Shown: in pieces, positions 13,101 to 25,402 of the stretch
Numbering within the stretch: position 1 is the stretch's first letter
Layout: the number at the start of each line of letters is the position of its first letter
Source: Antitrichia curtipendula
Taxonomy: Eukaryota > Streptophyta > Bryopsida > Hypnales > Leucodontaceae
Reading direction: 5' to 3'
NCBI GenBank assembly: GCA_951230915.1
Contig: OX579637.1
Location: 7,812,001 to 7,876,000 of the forward strand
DNA length: 64,000 nucleotides
Notes under the pieces: generated by a model
Database searches by the model: none
What the model saw: the letters and a program-made list of their open reading frames with translations, nothing else
What the model was told of the DNA's origin: nothing
Translations under genes and position numbers: made by a program

Positions 13101-16100
13101 TTCTACTTTGACACGCTTTGGGGGTGGCTGTTGGATATCTAGCTCCTCCAAAGCAGGAGGCTCGTAAGTAGGTGATGACTCAATTCCACTAGGAGATAAA
13201 ACACTTGAGGTTGTCAGACCTGGAGTAACTGAATTCGAAGGAGCCCCTACTGGTCCTCCTTGTTGTGCAGCCAGAGAATTGGCTTGCAACCTTTGTTGAT
13301 TCATGACTTGTTGGCGTACAGGTCCACAAACTGGACACCGAGCATCACGACAATGCTGGTGATGATGTAGCAAAGTGCGAGATGCATTGCATCTACTGAA
13401 TGTGCACTCACGATCTCGGCATGATGCTATGTGAGTCCAAAGCTGCCTTGCCATATGACAATGAGGAGTGATCTGACACTGTCCTTCTGGAGCTGTGCAT
13501 TTACTAGCATGACGCAAGAAAAGTAGCCATCTCTGCTGCTTGGAGTACTGCTGTTGTCTCTGAGCATCCACGCCAGGACCACCAGGGTCACCTGATCCAC
13601 CAAGCTGAGCTCCATTGGTTGGACCCCCAACTAGTCCAGATGTGGTCATTGTGGGAGGGGATAATGTAGAGCCAATTTTTCCAATAGCCTGACGAGGTTG
13701 TGCCGACTGCATTTGTTGTTGCTGCCCAGGAAGAAGTGGATGCTGGAGAGGAGCACACTGGCCAACGCTCTGATGACTTGCTAAGTTGAGGTGTCGCTGC
13801 TGTACTTGCTGCTGCTGTACAGCTTGTGATTGCGACGGCTTTTGTGTAGCACTAGAACCACGTTGTTGCTGTTGCTGATAAGGTTGCGTTTGAGACTGCT
13901 GCTGTTGCAGTTGCGGTTGCGGTTGTGGTTGTGGTTGTGGCTGCAGTTGCGGTTGCGGTTGCGGTGTTTGCTGCAATTGCTGCGCGCCTGCCTGTTGCTG
14001 CTGTTGTTGCAGCAGCTGCTGCCCTTGTCCTTGCCTCTGATGCATCATATTGACGGACTGTCGCTGCTGCAAACCAGTCTTGGCAAGCCGATTGAGTGGG
14101 AGCTGTATTGCTGCTTGTTGCCTCTGTGGACCCTGGATATAATCAGCAGAGCATAGAGATGAAAAACAGAGTAATCCACTTTTACATAAGTCTTATGTAA
14201 CACCCATCAAAGTGGAAGGACACCAAGTTTTGATGTCAACAACCACAATTCCAGATCCCCCATAGGATCCGTTGGCATGTACATAGTGTATAGACACCAC
14301 CTACGCCAGCACTGACGAATAACACCCGAAAATCGAACAATGATGTCCCAATTCATCTGAATCATCGAATCCTTCACTTTTCGAAAATAATTCAATCAAA
14401 TCTCACTAATTCACTAACCTGCTGCTGCCGCCATATCTGCTGCTGTAGCTGTGGCGGTTGCTGCTGAATGGAAGTCATCTGGCACAGCAGTTACCACATA
14501 AGTGGTAACAAAGAAAGATACTCTCACAATTCAGAAGTCCTAGAAATCTAGCAGCTGCAGCGCTAAAAGACCTAACAGCTAACCTGCGGTTGCGTGCTCT
14601 GATGTTGGCGTGTGAACTGTTGAGAGTCGGAAGCTGCCAGCTGCATATGAGATGGTACTGGATGTTGTAGAGACTGATCCTGCTGTACGCAAATTTCAAT
14701 CATGACATATCTAGACAGTCAATAACTCAAAAAATAAATACGCGAAATTCATTAAACGGAAAAACACCGAAACGGATACATACGATAATCGCATGAAAAC
14801 TACGTGCCGTGATTGAAGTGAAAAAATCCAAGCACAGAAAGAAGTGCGCCTGTGTTTTAGTACCGCCGCATGCTTTTGGCCGCCTATTCCTGAAGATTGC
14901 TGAGCCTGAGATTGGTACAAGCCCTGATTATTCGATAGCTGACACAGCTGCTGCTGATGGTTTCTGGTTGCCAAGGCATTATTTGGCTGATGCTGCAAAT
15001 TGTTACGTTGCTGAATCGGCTGCTGCAGGTTGGCTTGTTGCTGGTGTTGAAGACTTTGCTGTGTGGGCAAGCCTGGTACGGGAATCATCTTGGGAGCTGG
15101 AGAGTTCGAAATTGATGCTAAACACAAGTTGTTGGAAGCAAGAGTTCCAGATGAAAAGTTTCCCCCGGCAAGGTCTGCTGCATTCATTGCATAGCCGTCA
15201 CCTGTTAGCGCTGTCAATGGATTTGGCAGAGCTGCTGCACCACAGTTCAATAGCACGCTCGTTGCGTCAGCCCATTTTTATGACGAGATTAAATATCCTC
15301 ATGTTCAGCCCCCGCCCCACCCCCCACCCGCGGCATCCCGCCTCCCACCACCACACCCCACACACGCACACAACCCACACCTCAATCCCCCCCAAAAGGC
15401 AATTACAACAATAAGATAAGACCAACATAAGTGCAAAGACTAGATAGAGCCGAATCATCAAACGCAATTGGCAGATGTGGGCACTAGCTTTGGTAGACAA
15501 TAATTTTAAAAAATTCTGTTGCAAGGTAAAGCATAAATGCACCTATTCAAATGAGAACAGTGATAGAAAGAAACGAAAAATAGATTAAAAGTATGTATAT
15601 CTGGAGGCATACATTGCATTCGCAAATTTTGTTGCCGTTGGTGTTGCTGCGGTTGGTGCTGTTGCTGCTGCAGTTGTTGCTGTTGAAGTTGATGTTGTTG
15701 CTGTTGCTGCTGCTGTTGTTGATGTTGATGTTGATGTTGATGTTGCTGCTGCTGGGACAAACGCTGTTGCTGCTGCTGCATGTGCAAGCTAGAATACTGA
15801 GATGTATTTATATAAGCGGATGGCGTGTGCAGGTTGGCTGTACCATTCATCAAGTGCTGCCCATTGCTAAGTACCATTCCGTTATTCATCCCTCCATTCA
15901 CCACCGCAGGTTTACGCTGTTGCTGTACGCCACTTGCGAGACTTCCACCCAGTTGCCCATTCAAACCACTGAAGATATGGTTACCAGTCCCAATTCCAAA
16001 TTGCTGCTGTTGCTGCTGAAGTTGCGCTGCCCCAACCCCGCCTACGACTGGAATTCCAAGACTCCCTGAGGTTACAGGAGACATTCCCAATCCCTGAGAA

Positions 16101-18419
16101 GTGTTCAGCCCTGGAGTTGGAATCATCTGACTACCAACTGGCATACTCATGCTGGAAGGCGCAAGCCCATTCGGAGCCACTCGCATAGTACCGATAGCTT
16201 GTTGAGAAACCAAGGAGTAATTAGGACCAGAAACTCCTGGAGTGGCCATAATGTTGCTGCCAGACATATTAAACATGTTTGTATGTCCAGGGGTGGGCAT
16301 CATGTTACCCAAAGCCCCTGGTGTTGGCATCATACTCCCAGTACCATGAGTCATAGTGTTCATTACATTGCTACTCCCGGGAGTAGGTATCATGTTATTT
16401 AAGCCTCCTGCAACGCCAGCTTCCGACTGTAGTAAATTTCCTGTAGCCCCAGGAGTGGGCATCATTGATGCAACGCTGCCTGAAGCCTGCATCATATTGC
16501 TCCCATTACCAGGCGTCGGTATCATATTGGATGCAATTCCAGGAGTTGGAATCATGTTGCTCATAGGAGCGGAAGAGCTCACCGAATGTGGCGACTGCTT
16601 TGGGACCATGCGCCGTGCCACAGACTGCAGTCGCTGCTCCAATGTTTTGAGATCTGCATATTCATCCTATTGACAGCCAGCAGAATTTGTTAAACATCAG
16701 CATATAATCCCTTTACTAATCCAACAAACCAGTCAAAAATGCCCTCACAATATCAGTCATAACAAGTGAGAATACATCTAACCAAAACAGTTTTATTTTC
16801 AGTGCTACAAATATTACTTAAAATTCGGAAGAACCTCATCAATTATGAATAATTATTAATTAAATGCATGCTGAAGCCGATGGTAACAGTTGTAGGCAAA
16901 ACGCTGAATACAACTGAACCCAAATAGCGGTATACCTTGCAGGCTGCATTCTTATACAAAGCTTCTTCCAGACGCTTAACAAAATCAGGAAGCTTTTGCT
17001 GCCATTCGGGAGTCACATGTGGTTTCCGATTCTTGAACAGCTGCAATCTGTTGAATGTTCATAGAACAAACATTAGCCCATGTCATATGGGTAAACAAGC
17101 ACGAAACCTGTGATGTTTATCCACAGACTGATACATAGAAGTGAAATAGGAGGGCCGATCAAAGACCACAAAATAAAACAGAAACTCTCTTTAATTCTCA
17201 TCACGGCATGATCGAAGGTGCATCGAGATAAAACCGGGGTGTTCCGTGTATCGAAACGAGAACACCCAAACTCCCATAAATGAGACAAATCTTAGAGCAT
17301 TAAAACTCCCAACTCCTGGGCCGCATCATACAAACTTCAAGGTAGAATACATGCAAACTGGCAACCAAACACGAAGGTTCTACGACAAACTTGAACTACG
17401 AACAATACTTCAAACGACTTGAAGTAAGGGAGGATTCATCCACCGCTACCCCTTCTTAAACTTTATCCATCGCCACTTTATTGATAAACTAGGTTTATCA
17501 CAAGCCCCAGTAGCGGAAGAGCATTAAGATGTAATCAATGAAACGACCATTTCAAGCTTACGTAAACTACGTAGGAGCAAGTAATATTATTAAATATACA
17601 AGATCACGATGAAATCACTGAGTAACACCCGTCACTCCATGAGGTGAAAAACAACATCCATCCAATTTTCGGCTCAAGTACCACTCGCTCTCAATTAGAG
17701 AAATTGCTCTGTAATTTGCCCTCCGTAGAACAGCAATTGGATGTACCTGGAAAAAATGCTGCTTTTCATTGATAACCTCGGTGAAAAACATTCACCTTTC
17801 CGCCTAAATCTTCTCTGGAAAGCTATATTCTTTGATATCGACCTATCACTTAAAGGAGCCTTGCTTCTTTGCAAGAATATCACCAGTCCTCGATATAGGC
17901 GTAAACGAAGTAAAAGCCCCCAATTTCTGGAATATTATACCTCAGTTACGATTAATTATTACTAAAGCTGAAGTTGTGCCTGCCTGACTTCGTTTTCGGA
18001 ACGTGTACAAAAGCAATAATATTGTCTGGCTAAATTAGCCAGCTCTGCAGTCGTTTCATGACCAAAGAAATCCACAATCATACACCAAAGCAAAGAACTT
18101 CAGATGTACTACACAACATTCATTCTTTCGAAAATGCATATGGACTCATTGACCCCTGAAATATATCCAGGTGCAGACCACAAGGACGAAACCTTAAGCT
18201 GTCCACTCGCACATCATCATGACAATTATCAAGATAACAGAGACTAAGCAGATAAGTCACTCACATGTTGTCCACAATATCACGGCGGAGACCAGTGTCC
18301 TGCTCTGATTGCCACCGCGGCCAAGGCAATCCAGTACCGTTGGGAACGTTTCCATTTTGCTGAGGCCCACGCGCTACCTGACTTAGAACTTGCCCTGGAA
18401 CATGTGTTCGTGTCTGCAT
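7177..18419 (-). CDS. HAC1-like: HAC1-like p300/CBP-type histone acetyltransferase, 18 exons
   Basis: Nuclear coactivator acetylating histone tails; plant HAC family. Exons, 5' to 3': 18265-18419, 16936-17047, 15613-16666, 14864-15234 (or 15231), 14584-14679, 14419-14478, 12594-14132, 12119-12415, 11679-11954, 10892-11020, 10553-10753, 9963-10208, 9473-9688, 9161-9300, 8872-8950, 8271-8645, 7522-7739, 7177-7291. They total 5,679 nt, 1,892 codons plus TAG, all with GT-AG junctions and consistent phase. Order: KIX-like region (about 25-115), eight or so M(I/M)PTPG-type repeats (about 115-280), Gln-rich tracts, TAZ1 (about 816-893), Cys-rich and PHD fingers (about 1145-1265), KAT11 acetyltransferase domain (about 1290-1580), ZZ1 (about 1602-1655), ZZ2 (about 1726-1766), TAZ2 (about 1783-1865). 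The ATG is the first after an in-frame TAG 21 bp upstream. Arabidopsis HAC1 is about 1,700 residues; the excess is mostly Gln/Met/Pro-rich sequence. No internal stop or frameshift: the window's one intact gene. Confidence 0.93.
11090..11345. repeat. Diverged Stowaway-like sequence in HAC intron
   Basis: This intron segment shares ordered words with the interior of the neighbouring Stowaway MITE: GATCATATTG, then AATGA.AT or TGAAGAA.ATTGCATGTGT. The terminal inverted repeats are not recognisable. It looks like an older copy of the same family in the same intron. Confidence 0.4.
11404..11651. mobile_element. Stowaway MITE in HAC intron 9
   Basis: Termini CTCCCTCCGTCTCGAAATG and the inverted ATTTAGGGACGGAGGGAG are flanked by TA on both sides (11402-11403 and 11652-11653), the classic Tc1/mariner-type Stowaway signature. 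The homology extends inward (ATTGTCCAC / GTGGACAAT). It is 248 bp, noncoding, and its end lies only 27 bases from the donor of exon 9 (exon edge 11679). Confidence 0.92.
13835..14035 (-). repeat. CAG/CAA glutamine-coding repeat of exon 7
   Basis: A degenerate CAG/CAA tract, with an embedded run of CAACCGCAACCGC-type units, encodes a Gln-rich region with QPQPQ alternation. It lies inside HAC exon 7, before TAZ1, and is the source of long Leu-rich ORFs on the plus strand, which are not genes. Confidence 0.85.
15630..15790 (-). repeat. CAG/CAA/CAT repeat near end of exon 3
   Basis: A degenerate trinucleotide tract encodes poly-Gln with a (QH)n section near the 3' end of HAC exon 3. Its complement gives a spurious Leu-rich ORF. 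Length polymorphism is likely at such a tract. Confidence 0.85.
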
Positions 18420-20120
18420 TTCTGATGCCCTTCTCAGTTCCTAAAGTACCTGAATCTGCTCCCGTTTAGATACACAGATAATAGACTGCGTCATTGATCA
18501 TTCCATCTACCGCCGTCGCCGTCTAACTCTACCCCGGTACTTGAAGACCATTGCCAGCATCTCAGCAAAATCTCCTACTACATCTGGCTTCACCCCGTGA
18601 TTGAAGAGCCTGTCTGTCCCTGTATGCAGTGTGGCTCATGTTCCACCCTGAACCTTTCAAACATCCAGAACCACCTCCGATTCCAGAGTCAGTCCACCCT
18701 GCAATCAAAGCCATCCGGGTAGCCCCCGTAAAGAACTACACCAGAACACGATGCGGATCAAATACGTAAAACCCTGGATCATTGAAAGGGGTCACACCAA
18801 TGTGGCCCCATATCAAAGGACCAACTCTCAATCAATATAACCATGATACGGTGACTGTGAATTGACGCATAGCAGTGAATGCATGGAAATTTGGACACTT
18901 GCCAAGAGTCACCAAGAGGAAGCTACAGGCATACCAGGAGGATCCAATTCCTCGGCGTATACAGAAGATTCCGAGGGGCTTGAGGGTCGAAATAAATACC
19001 AACATAAGATGACTTCCAACGTATGAAGAGAACTGATGACATAATGTTGCTTGGCAGGGATGAACAACTAGAAAATTGAGAAAGAAGAAAGCAGTAAGAC
19101 CAGTTTCAGGATCATACTTTATAGCCCTTATTCATGACACAGTACAAAAGGTAGTTGAAGGATTCGTCAGGTTCTCGAGAGCTCGAAGGGGTTTCCACAC
19201 TCACAAGTCAAACGCGCAGATGAGACACGTACTTGCCGAATTGCTACCCTTGGGCATGGATTTCACAAGAGATCAAGATGAATCGGCTTCACTTTGTCAA
19301 CAGCGCACATCTCGCACCTAAAGAGACTAGTAGATGCAGCAATCCATAAACGCAGAAGAGAAGAGGGCGGAATTTTTTATTTTTGAGAATGAGGGTTTGC
19401 AAATTTGGGCACCCAGAAGCATGGGTAGAACAAGGAAACGCTAATTCACCAGAACTGCTGTTTGACTTGGCATGAGAGCGGCGAAGGGGAAGCGAGAAAG
19501 ACCTAAAAATCCCCAGTTTCCTGCTGACTTGGTCTTAGAGAGGACCAAACGGAACGCGGTGACACACACAAGCAGAGAAGGGACAGAATACGCCGACAGA
19601 GGGAAAGCAGCGGAAAAATAAAACAAGTTAGAGTGAAGAAGAGAGAAAGAGTAGATGAGAAAATTTACCTAAAAGCAAAAGAAATAAAAAGAGGAATAGA
19701 AGAGGCAGAAAAGAGAGCAGGAATAGCTCGCAGGGTTGTAGAAGTGGTGATGTTGGGCTTGGAAGCAGCGGTAAGATGGCACATCCTAGCAAAATAAGAT
19801 TCGAAGAGAGACCCAACAGCAAGGATATTTTCTCTCGGCGAAGCAACAGATATACTGTCCTTTACGAAACGAGAGGGAGAGGCAGAGTCGACGCAGAACA
19901 GAAAGCCATGGCAGGCTCATCTGGCAAAGGCCACTTCAGCGACACGAGAGTTCGGAAGAACGCCGGACTCGACCTCCTCTCAAGACGCCCACCCTCCCTT
20001 ACCCTGTTGCCACCCACAGGCTGCCCCTCCCACCCTCACTACCCTGACCATAACCGGGTATCAATAGTAGTCGATCTGAGACTGCCACCCTGGCACCCTA
20101 AGGCGACCCATAGTTAAATA
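18420..20120 (-). promoter_or_regulatory. Presumed HAC 5' UTR with intron, and promoter region
   Basis: No coding sequence is supported here. Read on the minus strand, 19620-19850 is strongly CT-rich (CTTCTCTCTTT, CCTCTTCTATTCC), a common property of plant 5' untranslated leaders, and contains a plausible donor TTTAG|GTAAATTT near 19668. A plausible acceptor AGATTCAG|GTACTTTAG lies near 18449, just before the ATG. An intron in the leader is therefore likely but unproven. Where transcription starts cannot be seen. Confidence 0.35.
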
Positions 20121-20864
20121 ACACAATGCGCCACATTCATTCTCTCCAATCTATCCACACCTAGTCATTCTGAAGTAGGCAAGCCTAGTGAGAAAAAAGT
20201 CTAATCTATTTCTGTAGGTTGATACAAACGAGAGTTTGTCCAGCTCTGGGCCCACTATGTACTACCATATTGGTTTAGGTCTTAGAAAATACAAAATACC
20301 AACAATATGTACAAAAATACCAACAATGGAAGTGTTAGTACTAACTTTGGATTAAATTACAATTATCAATTAGGGAGGTTTCATTACATCAAGATAAGAA
20401 TGTTGGAAGTTAGGGCAAAATGTTAAAAAGCAATTAGAAGAAAGTGAGGGAAAAAAATTTGGAAAAAAATTTGGATTAAAAACTAAAAAGACTTTAAGCA
20501 AGATTGTCAAAATAATTAAATTAGGCAAACAATAAAATGATGATAAAACAAATACACAAATACAAAATCAAAATGATGACAAAATATAATCCAAAAGAAT
20601 TGAGATTAGAATCAAATTGCAAATAAATAAATAAAAATAAATAAAAATATGAAAATAATTTAAAAACAAAAGACTAGAAGTAGTAAATGAAATTAGAAGT
20701 ATAATGAAATCCAAAAAATAATAATAAATAAAAATAAATGAAAAAGAAGTTAATAAATTTAAAACTATTACTAAAATATTAAAATAGTGATAAAACATTA
20801 AAATAACAAAACAAATACTAAAATAGGTGTTTTACTATTATTTAGAAAGATTTGTATTAAATAA
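20121..20864. other. AT-rich intergenic stretch
   Basis: Very AT-rich, with long runs of AAATAAATAAAAATAAAT-like sequence at 20620-20760. No gene, RNA or element end recognised. Confidence 0.5.
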
Positions 20865-20952
20865 CACTAGAAGAAACCCGTGTTTTCTTTGACGTTCAAA
20901 AATTGGACGTCCAATTTTTGAACGTCAGAGAAAACACGGGTTTCTTTTAGTG
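20865..20952. mobile_element. 88-bp hairpin MITE, CACTA-like ends
   Basis: Starts CACTAGAAGAAACCCGTG and ends CACGGGTTTCTTTTAGTG. The two halves pair along almost the whole length around a central GGACGTCC, leaving practically no loop. The terminal CACTA/TAGTG and the internal GACGTTC motif link it to the other CACTA-like MITEs in this window (ends at 589, 37,745 and 39,676). Flanks TAA and TTA are not a convincing 3-bp duplication. Confidence 0.75.
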
Positions 20953-21657
20953 TTAGCACATTTACATTAATTTAATGTGATTTGCACTAATTTGGCACAT
21001 TTTACACTAGATTGGTGATTTAATAGTAAATTAGGGGAGTATGAAAGTAGTAATGCAAAATTAGTTTGATAGAAAGTATAGTTACTTGAGATATTTGGAT
21101 TTGGAGCCCTCTCTCTTCTAATTTTTCTTGTTCATGTATGTTTTGAGAGCAATTTTGTAATTTATGGGGGGTTGAAATATGAATTGTGAAAGATTAGGAT
21201 AGGAAAAGACTAGAAATAATATATCAAGTATGTTTCACAATTTTTGGAAGAAAAATAAGTGAAAAATAGAAATATTTGAGGGCAGATTGGAAGTTGATTT
21301 TAAGGTGATGGAAGTAAATTAGATTTTGAGGGGAATTGGTGAGACATTTTGAGGACTTGAAAAGGAAAGTTTAAGGACAAAAATTTCAGGTTTTGCTTGG
21401 TACTAGATTAAATTAGAAAGGATTGCTAGAAAAATTATGCAAGAAAGTTCAAAGTTTACATTACATATTCATTTGACAATTCTAATACTGAACTTGGAAA
21501 TTGGAAGTCTGGAGACGTTCTAATGTCATCCCCTCAACATCACACACACTGATAGTTGTATAATAAAGAATGGTGGTGGCACCCCCATTTTTCCATTTAG
21601 ATATATAAAAGAATAAGAACTGGATACAAATAAAGCATTGTTTGCAATTCTTAAGGT
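20953..21657. other. AT-rich intergenic stretch
   Basis: Nothing supported. Noncoding by inspection of both strands, with no inverted termini noticed. Confidence 0.4.
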
Positions 21658-21660
21658 AGT

Positions 21661-22340
21661 CTATTTCAGATCTGTTGGTTGGGTTTCTCTAATATGGACA
21701 ACTGGGAGTATTATAAAAACCTTCTGAGTTAGGGGATCCACCTTAGAGAATACAAGGGTGAGATTTCTAAGCAAGTTGCGCCATGCCATCTTACTAAAGA
21801 GATATGAAAAGAGGTTGCTTCTATTGGGGTACTTGTCCGAACTGCCTGATAAATCACAACCTTTAATAAGAAATAACATCGCAATAAAATTCTTTGGAAG
21901 TATCCGTGGAAGGAGCTCCTCCAATATAGAAGTGGTCATTTTCGACTAGATACCAACAAAAGTCTTTGACAGCATAAAACCAACTAAATCCTGAAAGGCC
22001 TGAACCTGTTTGTTTTGTCAAACATCCATGACAGCAGCCTTAGTGCACAAAACACCTGTCAATACCAAGATCACCACTCTCTGCAAAGATCCACCTGTCA
22101 ACACATGATCAATTGTAAACAGACGACCCATATTCAATAAGAGTGCTCCTGGTGTAGATTACCAAATACCATTGATTAAAAGGGTCCTTCGCAAAGAAAA
22201 CATGTCATTATCTCCAAAAGTTGAGTACTTCTCATTACATAGCATAAAATTCACGCTTTCAATGTTCACCAAAGAGAGCACATTACCAATACATTTCCCT
22301 TATTGTTGTCACCCAAATTATGACGACAGTATGCAATGTT
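21661..22340 (-). pseudogene. Unidentified ORF with three in-frame stops
   Basis: A single minus-strand frame of about 225 codons runs from about 22340 to a stop at 21661. It is interrupted only by TAA (22159-22161), TGA (22018-22020) and TAG (21946-21948). No frameshift is needed, and the composition is protein-like (blocks such as VLSLVNIESVNFML, GDNDMFSLRRTLLING and MTTSILEELLPRILP). Each stop could come from a Gln or Arg codon by C-to-T. I do not recognise the family. It lies 350 bp downstream of the FCP1-like pseudogene on the same strand and could be its 3' continuation. Confidence 0.45.
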
Positions 22341-22685
22341 GTTAAAAATTCAAACAAAATATTTAATTTGAATTACTACATATTGACATTCATCATTGCT
22401 CTTGTCTAATATTCCAAACCACCCATGTAACTGAGGAACTTGCATTTGAATTGCCAACTAAATTTAAAAAATGACACAAACACAACATTATCGCTGTCAT
22501 CCTAATATATAAAATAGTTGTGAGGTAGTTTTTACAGAAAGGTGTTTACAATAGTTAGAATGATACAAAATGTCAGAGTGCCTACATCTAGTCCTATCTA
22601 CAATAGTATTGTGTCCAGGGACTAAGGAACCCCTGAAAAGAGATCATCTGAAGCGCCTTAGATGAACGCAGCCTAACATTACATA

Positions 22686-23642
22686 GTCTTAATACTTTAC
22701 ACCCTTCAAAACCTCGAACCCTACACTACCCTTCGGATCCATCGGTTGTTGGCACCCGAAAAGTGCGTTGGCTTTGACATAAACCTTCACAACTTTGCTG
22801 GACTTTAAAAGACCTTCAAGCCAAGGCTTCAAAGTTTGTGACAAGAAGTTATCTTCTAATTCACCAGACGAAGTCACCGGGTGAACAACATTGTCAATAT
22901 GGTTCAATAAGTTCTTAATCGGACTGTCATCAGCCAAAATGACATTCTCTACAGACCGAACTTCGTCCATCTCAACCAGAGTTGATAAATCCTTCAAAAA
23001 TATTGGTTTATTTGGTTTAGCTGGGTCTCTATACGATGACAGAGTGCACAAAACTGCAAAAGATATGTGCAATCTGTAGGACCAAAAGCGATAACCGATA
23101 ACATCTTCCCTAGCATTTGCCACATGTTCGTATCTTGCATACTGCTCCAAAATATTATTTGTACTCTAAGGAAGAACCAATCAAGGAAGTTCCTCACCGG
23201 ATCTCCAAATAATACAAGATTTGTTATCCTTATAAGTATGATGAATAAGAAGTCTGTTCAAGTCCAGAACCACGACGTATCGCCTTATAGATACCTTACT
23301 CGATACAGTCTTCTTCATTAATGAATCCGAGACAAGATCTGAAGTCAACAAATAGAGGAACCAATTAGAGGCAGAATACAACCATTACAAACAACAAAAG
23401 ATCCTATAGAAAATAAACTAGTAGAAGAGGTCACGAGAAACACTTTTCGCGACATCCAAATGAGAACCTTTCTCCACCTCCACCACACTAGCCTTTTTCT
23501 CCACCTCCACTATACCAGCCTCCTTCACCACGCCTACTCCACCAGCCTCGTCTTTCACAGGATTATTTTCCACCATCACATCATTCCCCTTCTCCTCTAA
23601 CTCGTCACTCCTAATGCCCTCCTCAACCTCAATGCTAGTCAC
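22686..23642 (-). pseudogene. FCP1/NIF-type phosphatase-like pseudogene
   Basis: Read 5' to 3': an acidic Val/Glu-rich N-terminus with repeated VEVEK (23642-23418); an acceptor TTGACTTCAG; then RRYVVVLDLNRLLIHH, matching the FCP1/SCP catalytic block DxDxT with the second Asp as Asn. IIFWSSM follows. The last block is KPIFLKDLSTL, ILADDSPIKNLL, NVVHP, WLEGLL, the typical C-terminal half of the FCP1-homology (HAD) domain. This family dephosphorylates Ser/Thr, classically the RNA polymerase II tail. At least two frame changes (near 23200 and 23080) with no credible intron make it a probable pseudogene. An unusual intron arrangement is the alternative. Related to the FCP1-like domains of gene H. 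Confidence 0.65.
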
Positions 23643-23649
23643 CTTGTGT

Positions 23650-25402
23650 GAGTGTCTCTAACTCCATCCTTGAGTCAGAAAGTTATACACGGGCTCTAGC
23701 AGCTATTTTGTTGGAGATTCATTCCTAATTGGGTACTTCTCATTGGGTGTTTCTTAATAAGTGTTCGCCTCCAAGCAATAGACACTTTTTATGACTGATG
23801 ATTCTGTAAAATTTTACTAATTCTAAGAAAAAACTATTGGTCAACTAGTTAAAACGTTATGGTTGTATAAAAAAGAAAAAGAAAAATCTTATCTAAATAA
23901 ATTGTATCTAAGTAGCCTTTTATAATATAAAATTCTCTTCCCAGAATGATAAAGAAAACTAGATTCTAAGATTCTTAGCAAAAGTTACCACGGGGTGAGT
24001 TCGGTCCTTTAGTTGTGCTAACCTCCATCTATTAATAGCAAATCAATCCAAAATAATTCTAAATTCTAAGGTTAATTTAGTAATTCTTTTAAGTTATGGA
24101 TTCTTAAGATTAATTGAGATTTTGACCTATTTGGATGTTTTTCATCCGAAATTGGTCTCTAACTTCATCCAACAAGGCCTTATTCGTTATAATTGGACAA
24201 TCGACAGATTTTGAGACTTTTGCCCTAAAACAATTGTATGGATTTATCCTCAAGTCGAGGATAAGTTGAGACTGCAACCTTTTGGCAATGAAAGGTTTTT
24301 ATACATAGTAATATTTTAAAGTTTCAAATTTCCAAATAGTCTCAAAATTGAATAGTTATGACTGTTTATCTTCGACTCGAGGATAAAATTGAGACTACCA
24401 TTTGTCCAAATATAACAAATAAGGCCTTCAACCTTTTATCCTTCAGCAATAAAGTATCTTCAAAAGTAAAAAGAGATTTTGAAATCTTTATAGATTCTTT
24501 GTTTGATTCCTTTTTCAAAGATTCTTTAAAGATTCTTTGGGATGAAAATCTTAAATTATCATCCAATTTTATGGTTACGGTTAATTATTAGTAACTTTTT
24601 GTTGTTGGGTTAAATTTTAAGTGTGATTTGACTTTAATAACCTCTAAATTACCTATTAGGTTCTAAATTCTAACTTAAATCCTAAAATTCTAATCTAAAA
24701 ACTAACTTCTAACAACAATGATTCTAACTTTAATTTGAAAAAAAAAAAAAAAAAAGAAAGGGTAAAATTAACATACCTCTATGTCCATCGTAGCCATAGT
24801 CCCGTCATTGCAGATCACTAGCATAATGGACTCAAAATAATCTTCGTCCTCCATCATGTGTATTCTATCTATTTGATGACAGTTTGGTGTTAGAATGTGT
24901 AGAAAATTTCTTTCCTATATCCTTTTTGGCTAATTTCCTATAGATAAAAGGGTTAGTCTAAGTATTTAACTTAATTCCTTTGAGTTTAGGAATTTACGTT
25001 AAATTTTTAATGGTCTTTAGTTGATTTTTAAAACACTCTTTGAATTAAAATAAAATTCAATGCCCTATTTTCAACTACCTTGAATGTTTATTTTATTTAA
25101 GAATTAATTTAAAAGATTAATATCTTCCATTTTTAATAACATTCCAATAAATAGTTAGTTTTGTTTGTTATTCATTAGTTTATTATTTTTGTTGGATTAA
25201 TCTATTATTTTTGTTGACTTCTTGTTTTTTCCTATTTGGCTTATTAGGCCTAATAAAACAAAACTTAAACCAACATTCAACCAACTAATTTGCACCAAAA
25301 TCTTAATTAATGACTAAAACCAAGTTCTTCATTAGTAAAAAGAACAATTCAAAGCATTATTTCGAATGAATAGTAAATGAATAGGAAAAAAATAAAATAA
25401 AA
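23650..25402. other. AT-rich intergenic stretch
   Basis: No gene supported. Contains short direct repeats of a TATGACTG/GTTTATCTTCGACTCGAGGATAA-like phrase (about 24240-24265 and 24360-24385). A (GAATAGTAAAT)-like repeat near 25365-25385 also flanks the far side of element E5. Confidence 0.4.

Noticed and set aside
13830..14156. Leu-rich plus-strand ORF (and similar ones at 15593-16069)
   Set aside because: They are complements of the CAG/CAA tracts in HAC exons 7 and 3; frame and composition come from the poly-Gln coding strand.
19076..19321. 81-codon plus-strand ORF upstream of HAC
   Set aside because: No recognisable domain and it lies in the presumed leader or promoter of HAC; not enough evidence for a gene.
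20568..20798. 76-codon Phe/Ile/Tyr-rich ORF resembling a membrane protein
   Set aside because: Translation of a low-complexity AT repeat; composition alone explains the hydrophobicity.
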